Assembly: GCA_009602725.1 (NCBI GenBank)
Contig: WELB01000002.1
Location: forward strand, 1,371,701 to 1,397,898
DNA: 26,198 bases
Reading direction: 5' to 3'
Source of the DNA: Spirogloea muscicola
Lineage: Eukaryota; Streptophyta; Zygnematophyceae; Spirogloeales; Spirogloeaceae
Each line of letters starts with the position of its first letter. The stretch's first letter is position 1. The notes beneath the pieces are model-generated. The model was not told the origin of the DNA and did no database searches. It saw only the letters and a list, made by a program, of their open reading frames with translations. Of the stretch, positions 1-11,492 are shown one piece after another. The position numbers were made by a program, and so were the translations under genes.

Positions 1-32
<32 letters not shown>
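1..32. repeat. Poly(A) run at the left edge
   Basis: Thirty-two uninterrupted A residues open the window and are followed at once by very GC-rich sequence. No element body or target duplication is visible beside it. It may be an assembly or scaffold-edge artefact; a genuine homopolymer is possible. The next 160 bases should hold the first exon of the SAL1-like gene, but I could not fix it. Confidence 0.9.
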
Positions 33-33
<1 letters not shown>

Positions 34-192
34 GGGGGCCCCGGCAGCCGCGCGAGCTGCAGCCGGAGCGCGACGAGCGGCGCCTGGCCGACTGGCCGGC
101 GACGCGGCGCTGGCCGACGCCGCGCCTCCTGGCGGCTGCAGGCTTTGCCTCATTCTGGTCGTTAAGACCATGGATCCGCTATCCGCGCGCAG

Positions 193-2215
193 ACGGTGCA
201 GCGGCGGCTGCTGGCGGCGGAGACGCAGGCCAAGGCCGACAAGTCGCCCGTCACCGTGGCCGACTACGGTGCGCCCGCTGAGCGCCAACCCCGCCTCGAG
301 CGCCACTTTAGCTGCATTGGCGCTGCCAGCGACGCTGCATTGGTGAACGACTGCCTGCGCCCCAGCAGGCGAAAGCGAGACAGCGAGTGCTGAGTCTCGC
401 AGTGCGGGGGCGGCCCGCTCCACCGATTGCGCGCGCGCAGGCTCGCAGGCACTCATCAGCTGGGCGCTGGAGCGGGCTCTCCCGCCCGGCACGCTCTCCA
501 TGGTTGCGGAGGAGGTGCGCCGCCGGCGAGGCCCACTTTCGAGCCGCCGCTGAGGCTGTCTCGGCATGGCAGCTGGCCGCTGCCCAAGCTCAGCTTCCAG
601 CTGCTGGACTCATTGTGGAGATGTTGCAGCTTCGTTGACAGTTGAGACGTGCTGCAGGACTCGGACGACCTCCGGGCAGAGGGCGGGCAGCCGATGCTAG
701 ACCGCATCACGGAGCTCGTTAACGAGGTCCTGGCGACTGACGGCGAGCACGGCGGCGAGAGGCCGCCGCCGCTCGCGCCGACCGACGTGGTGGCCGCCAT
801 CGACCGCGGCCGCTCCGAGGGTGGCGCCCAGGGCCGGCATTGGGTCTTGGACCCCATTGACGGAACGCGCGGGTAGCTCTGCCGCTTCCGCCGCTCTTGT
901 GCGCCCTGCCTTCCAAGCTTTCACAGTCGCGGACGAGGATCCGATGCCGTCCACACAGAAGTACAAATGGTCTCGCACGGATAGGCCTCCAAGGGATCCT
1001 CTTGCCAAATTCTTGAGCATATAGGCTGACCAGGCAAAGCAGGCACACCAGGCAAAGGCCTTGACGCATGCATGGCGCTCTCACTTGCGGCTGCGGCAGG
1101 TTCGTCCGCGGGGACCAGTACGCTGTGGCGCTGGGCCTGCTGGACCACGGCGAGGTCGTCCTGGGTGTGCTGGGCTGCCCGAACCTCCCCAGCGCGCCCA
1201 TCGCCGGTGGCATCTCGCCTGCTGCCGCCTCCTCGGGGGAGCCCAATGGCTGCCTCTTTGCGGCCCGCCGGGGCGCAGGCACCACTGTGGAGCCCATGGA
1301 CAGCTCGCAGCCGCCTAAACAGGTTCACAACCTTGCAAATAGGAAGTAGAACGAAGCTGAAGTGTACTGACATCTCATTGTGGCTTACTGAAGAAATGCT
1401 CTGTGACTTTTCAGGTGCGTGTCAGCAGTGTCGACGATCCAACCTGGGCCACCTTTTGCGAGTCATATGAGTCGGCGCACTCCAAGCAGGACCTGACGGC
1501 CAGCATCGCTAGAGTGAGGATGCGCCCATACTCGTTAACACAGCAGCATCGAGTGTTCAGTGCATTGATGATATAGTCTTTCAGGTTGCCAGCTGCTTGC
1601 ACCGACCCACAAAAGCAGAGTGCCTCCTGAGAATGTCAGTGGGGTCCTTGGATGGTTCAGGTCTTAGGGGTCACAGCACCACCAGTACGCATTGACAGCC
1701 AGGCCAAGTACGGGGCCATGGCTAGGGGCGACGCCGCGATCTACCTCCGTTTCCCGCATGCGGGGTACCGAGAGAAGATCTGGGACCATGTAGCAGGCGC
1801 CATAGTTGTCACTGGTGCACACTTTACTCAGTTGCACAATGCAAGTGCTTGATGCATCCGGCACTTACACTGCATGTCAGTGCAAAAGTTTGATATGCAA
1901 CTCTTTTCACATGCCATAGTTATGTATTGCGTGATGCACGGTGGCTTCTTCCGTCATGGATGTGCACCTTTTACTTGCGGTGAGGTGATGTGAATGCTCT
2001 GAGAGAGTTAAGCAATGATGCGGCTGCACTCTTGTCTATCTGCAGAGGCCGGTGGCATTGTGTCTGACGCAATCGGCAAGCCTCTGGACTTTTCGAAGGG
2101 GCGGTACCTTGACGTGGAGCGTGGCATCATCGCCACAAACCCCCAGCTCATGCCAATCCTGCTTGCCGCTGTGCAGACCTGCCTCAAGGGCGAGCAACCT
2201 CCTGCAATGGGCTAG
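193..2215 (+). CDS. SAL1: SAL1/HAL2-like 3'(2'),5'-bisphosphate nucleotidase (5' end incomplete)
   Basis: Dephosphorylates PAP (3'-phosphoadenosine 5'-phosphate) to AMP, and PAPS to APS; the plant enzyme works in plastids and mitochondria and tunes PAP stress signalling. Seven exons are placed: 193-268, 441-514, 658-872, 1100-1322, 1415-1513, 1661-1814, 2046-2215, ending in TAG. They join in frame to 336 residues, against about 350 for the family. Signatures of the lithium- and sodium-sensitive inositol-monophosphatase fold are all visible: SPVTVADYG, MVAEEDSDDL (split between exons), DPIDGTRG with its metal-binding aspartates, VRIDSQAKYG, and WDHVAGAIVV followed by EAGG. A TAA at 163-165 lies in frame upstream, so 193 follows an intron acceptor and about 15-20 N-terminal residues are missing, probably in the GC-rich 33-160 region. 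Exons up to 1322 are much richer in GC than later ones. It lies tail to tail with the channel gene. Identification is very secure; only the start is open. Confidence 0.95.
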
Positions 2216-2725
2216 ATGGCAACATTCAGCACATTGCTACTTACTTGCACCTTGGCATTGTAGAGCCTTCCAGAAGTCTTAGCGCCATCTTGACGACGAT
2301 TTCTTGCTTGTGCTGCACCACCAGATTTAATCACCAAATATCTCCAAAGAGCACATCATCCTGGTCCATGCATGATTTGTTGTACTTTAGATTGTTGAAA
2401 GTATACCTATCAGCGGAGATTTTGCAGGATATGACACAGGTGTAATAGACTCAATTCAGGCCAGGGTAAGCTGCATAAGAAAGTGATTAATCGAGGTTTC
2501 ATAGTACATCACTTGGTAGGGCCTCAAATAAAGAATTTCTCAAAATTTGTGCCAAGCACAGACTCCGTGACAGCAAGCCACCACTGTGTCATCTGGCATG
2601 TCAATGTCATGCTGCTTCATAGCATGAGGCCTTTGAGTTAAGGCTAGTGTCAAGAACCTCTAGAAAGTGGCAAGGAGTGGGCACCCCCATATGGTTGCAA
2701 AGACAACCTGAATCAAGGAAAGTGA
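2216..2725. other. Convergent 3' intergenic region (SAL1 / ERD4-like)
   Basis: This gap lies between two stop codons on opposite strands and should hold both 3' untranslated regions. It is AT-richer than the coding exons. I see no open frame resembling a known protein and no RNA gene. It contains a TGTAA on the plus strand (2441-2445) and an AATAAA at 2527-2532, also plus strand. No TGTAA was found on the minus strand for the channel gene. Confidence 0.7.
2441..2445 (+). terminator. Candidate TGTAA polyadenylation signal for the SAL1-like gene
   Basis: TGTAA is the usual chlorophyte polyadenylation signal. This copy lies 226 nt after the stop codon, on the coding strand. A five-base word occurs often by chance, so support is weak. 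Confidence 0.35.
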
Positions 2726-5700
2726 TCAGACGTGCAGTGAAGCTGCGACACTTGCCCCAAGGAGGAGCTTTGATGTCTCCGACAAGCTGTCTGAGCCAGT
2801 TGTGTCCTGCCTGAACTCTTCCTTCTGTCCTGGCTCTGCCATGCACTCGGGAGTATAAGCGTGCACTATTTCTTCAAGCGTCGGCACCTCCCTCACCACT
2901 CCGTCCAGCATGTCCTCCCTGGTACTCTTGAGTTTCTGATATCCCTTCTTATCACTTGACTCATAGGCCACAGGTGCAGGCTGTATACAAAGCAGCAAAG
3001 AGACTCATGAAGGCTGCAATGCGCCCTGCAACAGAGCTGACTATGTGCAAAGGTTGCCTAGGTTGCTGCAGCTTGAGGCTGTTGCCTGAGGATTGTGAGA
3101 CCAATGGGCTGCTGGCTTTCCAACACTAGCGCATGCCATCATAAATTTTACGAAATCTGGTCAGACTTTAATATGTACTTCGACAATCTCACTGGAACAT
3201 CTAACGACGTAGGCAATCGTCGGGGTGAGAAGTACCTGCTGTCGAGCTGTTTCCAAGGAAGTAAAGTAGAAGGACGGGTAGAAGCACTGGTTGCAGTAGG
3301 CATAGAAAGCGGCAGTAGCCAAGGGAAGCGGAACGAGAACAACAGTGGCACTGAACCTCTTGATGCCAAAGTATCCCAGCATAGTGATCTGAGTTGGGTC
3401 AAATGACTCGTCAAATATGCACCTCAAAGCAGAGTCGGCTAAGATTTTCCAATGATACGTTAGGAAAATTCACCAACTGAAGCTTCGTCAGCCAGAACTG
3501 GACATATTGCCATCTGACACTACAGATAGTCCTCATGCCCAAGTCACAGATCCGCATACTGCTTTCATGTTGCCAACATAGCAGCTCACGGCATGTACAA
3601 GAAAGCCCGGCAGTGGAGAATCTAGACCTGGGCTGTGAAAAGGACGGCCAATATCCTGCTGCTGATGTGCCGCCACATCCGGCCTCCGCCTTCAAATGAG
3701 GGCACATAAACATTCATGGCCTGTAGGACGACACAAGTAAGCAAATGCATCTTGCATCAGCAACAACCTTTTGTCAATCTAACGTAAGCTGCAAGCACAA
3801 CTAGAAAGTAGGGGCCTGCCTCACAGCGCCACAGACACTTCACACATACATAGAACATAAAAGCGAAGGAGGTCACGCACTATGCTGTATGATGGGAAAC
3901 AGGGACAATGAAGAGTGGACCTGGTGCCTCATGGTAAGCCAGCCAAAAGCGAAATACAGAGCTGTGAATGGCAAGATGATGGGAGCAATGACAGCATAAC
4001 AAAGTCCCAGTGTCATAATAAGTAAATCAAAGGGAACATGTGCCCCGTATGTTGTGGGTCCTGGTTGCCAAGAATCATTCACATCCTTCTGCGTCTTGCA
4101 GAAGAATGCCCGCTGTGCATAATACTGGATGAAAGGCACTGGCCGGAGTAGCTCGATGCCGTATCCAACAAACAGCCTATCACAGTGAGCTTGAAGCAAA
4201 ATGAGCGCCCAAGCATAGGAGCAGCCACATGCTAAAGTAAAGGGGAGAAGCCTTCGTATGTATAGCGCACAACTTACTTCAAGGCCACGAAGGTGATGAA
4301 GAAGTTGGCATTTGGCGGTAGTGAGGCCCCCAGAATGCTCAGCACTTGCATGGGCTCCTTCACAACGAGCTGGATGGTCTGGAAAATTGAACCGCTCACA
4401 GTACCTCCAATAAATACATTGAAGATGATAAAGTAGAAGTATTTCTCCATGGTGGCCCTTGTCACAGTGCTTTCTTGCGGATAGCCTTCAAAGCGACTGA
4501 GGTAAGTCATGAAGACTGGAATGAAGGTGAGGGCGGTTGCCAGAATCAAGGGAGGAAGGTACGCTTCCAGGGCATTCTTCAGCACCGGCCTGGTCGTGCA
4601 CTGACAATGATCAGTGATAAGTCCGAGCAATTGCATAATCTGAAGTATGCAGACGCAAGTCTTCTCCTGTATTAATCAGGACCAGGAGGTTGTCTGTACG
4701 TAAATAGAGACTGAATCTATAAGTCTCAAGCTATCACAAGGACTTCTGCAAGATTGGAACACTCACATATTAATTAAGCGTTTCGCAAACGGAAAAATCT
4801 TCCTGAAATTGTCTATTGTTGTCAGGGATGTTGCAAAGGTAATGGGGATCTGCAGCAGCAAAATTGACGTGGCAGGGCTCCTCATTAGATTGACCATGCA
4901 GCCCCCTTCTGACCAACAAGAAGGCCACGTGCTATCTCCACAAGAATCTGATGCAGACAGCATCCAGGCGTACTCTGCGGGACTTTTGACATAGCATGTT
5001 CAGAAAGATGAGCTCCTTGCTCAAGCAATTACCATGTAAAAGCAGACTGTCAAGAATACGATGAAGTTAGCTATGATCTGACGGGCTATCCGCTCTGTCA
5101 ATGGAATTGTTAGATTCTCCCAAATGACTTCACGTGGCTCTGGGGCTGGACTTGTGATCCACGTCTCAGCGTGCTGAGCATGGACAATCTGTCATTCACA
5201 GGCAAACCGCATAGTTGAGTTAGGAGTTTGTATGAACATGGTGATCGTGCCCATTGCAGAATTTGTGATACCATGAAATTGTTTTGGTTACTACGTCACC
5301 TGCGAAGCAATGGCAGCAGCGGGACGGCTGTTGAAGATGGCTAATGCAGCTACAGGCTCACTCTCTTCACGGGTGAGTCTCTGCTCTCGTTCAACCTGAC
5401 CATCCGACGAAACCACGTCAGCTTTGGCTCGTACGAACCAGATTGGCAGCTCATGAGCTGCATTGACATGAAATGAACAAACCAGCTAAGCCGCAGAAAA
5501 CAAGCTGCATGAAAGAAAGGCAGACTCTGCATGCCAACAATCTGGAAAGAGTAGATACAGAATAACTGCACGAATGCGACAGGTGTTACGAAAGCCTCCA
5601 ATTTCTAGCTGAGTGCAACGAGATACACTGTCTATTGGAGCATCAAGAGGCTTATACCTTGCGGCCGTAATAGTCATGTAACAAGTTCTCGTACCTGCTT

Positions 5701-7390
5701 TTCCAACTGCATCAGATGCTCGCTGTAATAGTCAATAGAATCAACTTCCTTGCCACACACTCCAAAGAGGCCTAGTCTGTGGTGTGGGCGCATGTCTCCC
5801 TTGGCCAACATGGCTCGAGCTTGCTCAAGCTGCCTCCGAGTCTTCTCAATGTCCATCCAGGTCTTCTGGACCTAAATTTTGCAGCAGACTACGCATCAGT
5901 CTATGACTAGCCAAGGCGTGCAGTGGCTAGTCAACCTTCTCCCTGCCTTCCTATCTTTGCGCCTGCGCTTGTGATTAGCTGATGGACAGACCTTGTCCAT
6001 TTTTTGTATGATGATGGCTCTCTCAAATGTGCCTGGATGCATGTCTTTCATGAAGGCTTCCACGTGCTCCTGCTGACTTTCAATGCCTCTTGGTGGAGGT
6101 ATATCCCTCACAAGCACTGCATGCACATTTGGCAAGTTCCTAAAATGAGTAAGTGAGAATGCCAGCTATAGTGTGCAGTAAGCATCTGACTGGATGTAGC
6201 AGCATCAGTGTCTCATAAGCATGCCGCCACCATGCTGCTGGTACAACCTCAGAAGCGACAGCAGCGGCAGTGCTCAGGCAAGAGAGCAATCTCACGTTCC
6301 TAAGAGAGATGCATGGAACTGCAAGCATCGAGCTTGCTGGGGCATGTGTTATGCAACCCACTCAACTTGGTCTGAAACAGGTACTGCCAAAGTGAGAGCG
6401 AGGGCACTTGAGTCAACCTGTGTACTGATCAGGGCGAGCTCGTTCTGTGGCTTGATGTCGCCACCGCAGCTTCGAGATGTCCATGAATGCACGTCGAAGG
6501 AAAAGGAACGTGCCCATGGTGACCCAGTATGCCCCAATTGCAAACGCCCACAGCAATGGGCTACCATCCTGATTCAAGCAAGCCACAGTCATAGTCTGAC
6601 ATCACAATCATTTGTACGCTAAGCTGGCAGATGAACTCCACATGTCGACGGCTGTATGCCAGCACCTGCAGCACCTGCAGCTCATGAGAAACAGGTGTAC
6701 CTGAATGTTGCCCATGGCAAGCAGATCCAGCGAGTCGTATCTGAACTTCTGCCCAGGCTCGACCTGGTGCTCATTGTGTGACTCATAGTAACCCCCTTGA
6801 GCGCAGAGGGGAATGAGCACGAGGCAGCAGTAGACAGCCGCAAAGATGGTGATGTGCAGACCTGCATTTACCACCAAAAGCTCAGCACTCTACACACGAA
6901 GTTGCTTACACTCACAGCTTACCACAAAGTCATGATGAGCTACTAATGCATTACCATAAAGACGTTGTACAAAAGCCGCTAGATGCCAATCAGAACCTTC
7001 TTCCGTAGTCCTGCAAGCGAGAAGTTGCAGAGTAGCCGGCCATGCAAGCAATCCACCCCTAAGCACGGAGATGCGGACTGGGCTAGGTGAGTTGATGGAG
7101 CAAAGATGGCGTCGCCCACATGTCAAGAGAAGCCTCAGGTAGACGGCGGCGTCGACGCCAGCGAAGGCGATGATCTCCTCCTCGGTGACGGACCGGGCCT
7201 CCGCGAGCCAGCTGAAGAGGCCCTTCTTCTCCACGTGCTCCGGCGGGCCCTGGCCCGACAGCAGCCGCGCCGGGTAGTAGACCGGGAAGTTGGCGCGCCG
7301 CTTGGACAGCAGCACGTAGACGAGGAGGATGCCCAGGAAGAGGACGAAGGACGTGGAGACGGAGGTGAGGAGCGCCGAGAGCGTCGTCAT
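2726..7390 (-). CDS. ERD4: ERD4-like CSC1/OSCA calcium-permeable, osmosensitive channel
   Basis: Family members are hyperosmolality- or tension-gated cation channels with a TMEM16-like fold and about 11 membrane helices. Thirteen exons in order: 7390-7120, 6861-6701, 6568-6418, 6116-5992, 5871-5695, 5395-5300, 5188-5033, 4849-4767, 4589-4278, 4176-3921, 3720-3628, 3388-3236, 2980-2726 (TGA). They join to 762 residues, normal for the family. The start fits because residues 1-45 have the N-terminal helix followed by NFPVYYPARLL. Other landmarks are FAGVDAAVYL (about 80), helices near 92-110 and 150-168, the cytosolic RNA-binding-like fold with VLVRDIPPP (about 195), KEVDSIDYY (about 275), and WENLTIP (about 350). 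The pore region at about 415-600 carries EKYFYFIIFNVFIGG, LPPNANFFITFVALK and YGAHVPFDLLIM, followed by last helices at about 615-670 and a short tail. ERD4/OSCA3-type proteins fit better than OSCA1. Gating stimulus and membrane cannot be read from sequence. Confidence 0.95.
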
Positions 7391-7510
7391 CCTCGCGCCG
7401 CCGCCGCCTCCGCGCTCCCGCTGGCCTCGCGCTCACGACGGCGCGCCACGAGAGCCTCGGCGAGGCTCTCGCCGCTCGCGAGATGACCAGCGGCCGACGC
7501 CGACGGCTGC

Positions 7511-7537
7511 GGCGGCGGCGGCGGCGGCGGCGGCGGG
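7511..7537. repeat. (CGG)n trinucleotide run in the ERD4-like gene leader
   Basis: About nine uninterrupted GGC/CGG units lie roughly 120-150 nt upstream of the channel gene ATG. On the transcribed strand they read as (GCC)n, probably in the 5' untranslated region. Such runs are prone to length change. Confidence 0.85.
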
Positions 7538-7698
7538 TGGCTTGCGCGAGCCGTCGGAGGTGAGCTTGGACCGCCATGGCTGCCTGCCACCTTTTCCCAC
7601 TTGGCTGCTCGCTTTCAGTGACACTTGTCGAATTAGTGGCAAGGGCCATAGGCTAGTTCGCGTGGCCAGGCAGCCTAACGCGCTACTGAAGGGTGGCG

Positions 7699-7703
7699 TT
7701 ACA
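7699..7703 (-). terminator. Candidate TGTAA polyadenylation signal for CARA
   Basis: TTACA on the plus strand reads TGTAA on the minus strand, about 530 nt after the CARA stop. It is the only minus-strand TGTAA I found in the gap, but the distance is long and chance occurrence is likely. Confidence 0.25.
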
Positions 7704-8230
7704 TGCGAGCACTTGGATTTTTTTTTGACAGACTTCCCCCCACTGCCAGCAGTCGTCAGCTTGGCCAGGACAAAGACAGCTTGACCATGAGCGACACACC
7801 AACAAACCACTGCTTGTGCTGGGTTCCAGAGGCAGTGGTGCCTGAGCAAATGACTGCCCAGTGGAGCATTTTCTGCAAGGCGTGCAGTCCGTATTGCAGT
7901 CCATGTACTGTGCGAGTAATCATCTGTAAGCGGTAACTTGCATTCGACTACATAAGTAATCCAGCAAGTTTGCAAAGAGCACAAATTTGTTAAACTGTTG
8001 TTCTCATGAGTATAAACGAGGAGATTGGGAAGCAATATCCTCTGACATGAAAAGAAATCAATGAATGATGGAAGCACATGAGAGGCCTGCTTTAATTTCG
8101 GGTCAACACACAACACAACTGCCCAAACAGCAGTAATAAAATCATCAGGAAGGTGCACACCACTCCCAAGGAGGAGCGTTTTCAAATTCTTCGCTGCGGC
8201 TTCACAAGTATCATAGGCCCTCGAGGCTGC

Positions 8231-11200
8231 TCATGCCTTTGACTTTTTGTGCTCCTTTGCCATGCTGATGAAGTCCTCAAAACCTGCATACCAGCAGAAC
8301 CGAGTCAACAATGCTCCAGTATGGGGTTCAACATCTGATCTTGGTGACGTGATTGTGAGCTCTCACAATGCTTGTGGTATTGTAAGGTTGCTCACATGAA
8401 TCAGAATCGTGTGGACCAGGTGAAGACTCCGGGTGGTACTGGATGCTCATCAGCCGCATGGCAGGGTACGTCATCCCCGCGCAGGTGCCATCGTTTAAGT
8501 TGATGTGCGTGACCTCCACACCCTCTGGCAGCGTCTTGGGGTCCACAGCATAATTGTGATTCTAGGCAATAGAAAGCATGTGCATGTTAGATCAATTGCA
8601 CTCCATGTCAAGATCAAGAATCCAAAAGGTCTCCAGTACAGTAATAGTGAAAGGCTGGCATAAGGTGATTCCAGGATTAGCTCACCTGTGCACTGATCTC
8701 AACACGACCAGAAGGAACGTGTCGCACAGGGTGGTTGCCACCGTGATGGCCAAACTTCATCTTGAATGTGGTGCCCCCAAGAGCCTGACCAAGGAGTTGG
8801 TGTCCCATGCAGATGCCAAAAACAGGTACCTTGCCGATGACCTGCTTGACGTTCTCCACGGCGTAAGGAACGGCGGAAGGATCGCCAGGACCATTGCTGC
8901 ATACGAGAGTGACAGGCACATTCGCTGAGTTCTTCAACAGCTTTGTTGACAACTATCATCAGCTCGATGTTCCAAAAAGAACACTATCTGCACAGGGAAA
9001 CAGATGCCGTCCACAAAGATGCCAAGACGTACCTAAATAGAACTCCATCGGGGTTCAAAGCAATGACTTCCTCTGGCGCGTAAGTGGAAGGGACCACTGT
9101 GATCTTGGCGCCATAAGAAGCCAGCCGTCGGAGCATGTTCTGCTTCACTCCAAAGTCGTATGCCACAATCTGCACATATAAGCACCTCAGTTGATAGTCA
9201 CCCAGTTAGTTGCCACGAGTGGCATGCAGCAAAATCAAAGTTGCTGCTTCTGCATGCCGAGAGCAATCCCCTACAGTCAATACAAAGAACTGATAAAAGC
9301 TGCGACCTTCTACCAAGCACGTCACATTGTCAAGCTGCAGTGGCCAGTCCTTTGTGAGCTGTGCCATTATGCAGAATATTGCGGGATAGCATTATTGACT
9401 TACATGGACGACATCAGGTGCATCTGCCACCAAGTTCCTGTTGAACTCCCAGGCATCCTCTGTCTTGTCCTCCCATACGTATGGCTCCTCGCAGCTCAGG
9501 GGGGAAATGAGATCCTTGCCTGCGACCCACAAACCGCGAAAGGTCAGCAGGGCATGACTTGAGTTATTTCCTTTGACTTCCTGCTCCAAAAATAAAGCAC
9601 ATAGGTTACTGACATTTATCTATTTGAAATTGACCCGTTGAAGTCGACCAACTCTTTGTGTAAAGTCTGTGAGCACACTGAATATGCTAAATAGATTTAC
9701 ACGGTAGAGAGCTTCCACCCAACAGTATGCCATGATAAGAGCGAGCCAATTTTCAAGTGAAAGAAACTTCACCAAGAATGTTGAAGCCCTTGGCAGTCTC
9801 TACAAGTTCCTCGTCGGTCTTCTTTGAGTCGGTCGTCAGCACTCCTGTGTTTCCAAAGTAACAGGTTCTTAGTATGTAGGCCTTGATTGAAGGCCTGCTC
9901 TCAAGTAAAGATCTTCCCACTGCAGCCCTTCATAATGAGCAGGCTGTCGGATGCTCTGCTCTAGATACTCACAAGCCGTATCCATTAAGACTATAGGAAA
10001 TTGACCCACTTTGCTTGTATAAACAAACTGGACTATTTGCTTATGTGCTTACCATTGAGGCAGCCACGTTCTCTTAATCTGCGGGTGATTGCTCGAGTGT
10101 CTACATCCGCTGCATTGACAACCATATAAGGCACGATCGGGTGTCAATCCTCGTGTTATTTTCTCCAGGTTGACAGCGACTACCAGCAAAAATGGACCTT
10201 CTAGCACTTCCACGTTAGAAAGACTTCCTTGCACCCGTTTGAGACAGAAAATGGTCCAGAACGCTAGCGAACTTACTGATGCCCATGACTCCACGCTGCT
10301 TGAGGTAGTCAGGCAATGTCTGTGTTGCCCTCCAATTCGAGACACTGTCACGAAGTGGAGGAAATCGTCAAAGGCCCGGCACAGCTAGCAGCAGCTTGCT
10401 CCTACCAAGCAAGTAAGCAGCAATGTACAAGATGGTGCATGCGAATCTAGGAATCTGCATCACAGGGCTTGACTTCATGGAAGCGCTACTACTCACCAGT
10501 CACTGAGATTACGAATAACAAGTGCTTGCAGGAAGCAGGTCCTTGACTCTTCGTCACCTGTAAGGAGCCCAGCATATGCGGACATGTAACTGCACTCGTA
10601 CTAGTCCACAAAAACAGGAGTGGCTCCTACGACGAAAAGACTGCAACATGGAGGTAGTCAATGTCCAAAGTGTCTAAGTCCTTACCAAAGTTGACCCCGG
10701 TGTTGCCAATGTGAGGTGTTGTCATAAGGACGAACTGGCCCGCATAGCTGGGATCCGTCAAAATCTCCTGGTACCTGCAAATACATCAATATATTCAGAT
10801 TCACGTTAAAGACGTGCGCACAGCTGGACAGCAGCAAGGACAGAGAGCCCACTGGAACGACTACCAAAACACTTACCCAGTCAGCGACGTGTTGAAGACT
10901 ACTTCACCCACTTGAGTGCCTCTCGCTCCAAAGCCTTTCCCTTTCCAGACAGAACCGTCTTCCAACACAAGGCGAGCATCGGCCGTCTTCCATGGTCTCT
11001 CAATAGCTGCGTTCGAGCAAAATGTCTTGGAAAAGTCAACTCAGCACAGACTTGTGTTCCCCAAGTACTCTACTGCACATCCTGACCTGACAATGCCAAA
11101 GACTTCAATACCAGGCACTTGCCTCTGATCATCCGCTAGTATAAACTCATTGGCGCTTCATTGATGCAAAGGCACAAGGAAGGCAGAGCCCCAGCAACCA

Positions 11201-11492
11201 GTATACATGATCCCATGTTTTGAGGTGACTCACAAGCTGCGCTGGCGACGACTGTCCCGCGATGACCACATTGCCTGCTCCTCTGCTTGAGGGTTGCCTG
11301 CCTCGAGAGAGCGCTGCCGAGGTACAGAGAAGCTGAGGAGCTCAGGGCCGGCGCAGCGCGCTGTTCCAAGGAGGCCTTCTGCAGAGGTAGAGCAGCTGGC
11401 AGCTGATCTCTGTGCTGCCCGAGAGTAGTAGACGTGGAGCTCAGCGCTGCTCCGGGTGCGAGTGCATGCCGTGCCAAGCCGGCAGTGGCCAT
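8231..11492 (-). CDS. CARA: Carbamoyl-phosphate synthase small subunit (glutaminase), plastid
   Basis: Hydrolyses glutamine and passes ammonia to the large subunit (CarB), which makes carbamoyl phosphate for arginine and pyrimidine synthesis in the plastid. Twelve exons: 11492-11234, 11006-10877, 10774-10686, 10557-10497, 10329-10277, 10109-10053, 9844-9773, 9519-9404, 9169-9033, 8896-8686, 8561-8396, 8283-8231 (TGA). They join to 467 residues. Residues 1 to about 86 are rich in Ala, Ser and Arg and almost free of acidic residues, as expected of a transit peptide. The CarA domain follows ([45 protein letters not shown]), then the class I glutaminase domain with [26 protein letters not shown] (Cys354) and [12 protein letters not shown] (His438, Glu440). 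The catalytic triad is complete. I chose ATG 11492 because it opens a plausible transit peptide. The frame stays open upstream to ATG 11909, 139 codons earlier. The gene is divergent from RPN6. Confidence 0.96.

Larger units (their letters stand above)
7391..8230. other. Intergenic: 5' leader/promoter of ERD4-like gene and 3' region of CARA
   Basis: Both neighbours run on the minus strand, so the right part should be the CARA 3' untranslated region and the left part the channel gene's promoter and leader. About 7391-7580 is very GC-rich (a CGG repeat lies within it), whereas 7600-8230 is AT-richer. A long minus-strand open frame across it matches no family I know and includes an alanine run made by the repeat, so I do not call it a gene. 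Confidence 0.6.

Noticed and set aside
1-32. Poly(A) run as the tail of a retrotransposed LINE or SINE
   Set aside because: No element body, promoter boxes or target-site duplication can be seen next to it; the edge position makes an assembly artefact as likely.
2527-2532. AATAAA downstream of the SAL1-like gene
   Set aside because: The animal-type signal is not the usual one in chlorophytes, and a TGTAA lies closer to the stop codon.
7433-8185. A 250-codon minus-strand open frame between CARA and the channel gene
   Set aside because: It includes an alanine run made by the CGG repeat, matches no family I know, and covers the CARA 3' region and the channel leader.
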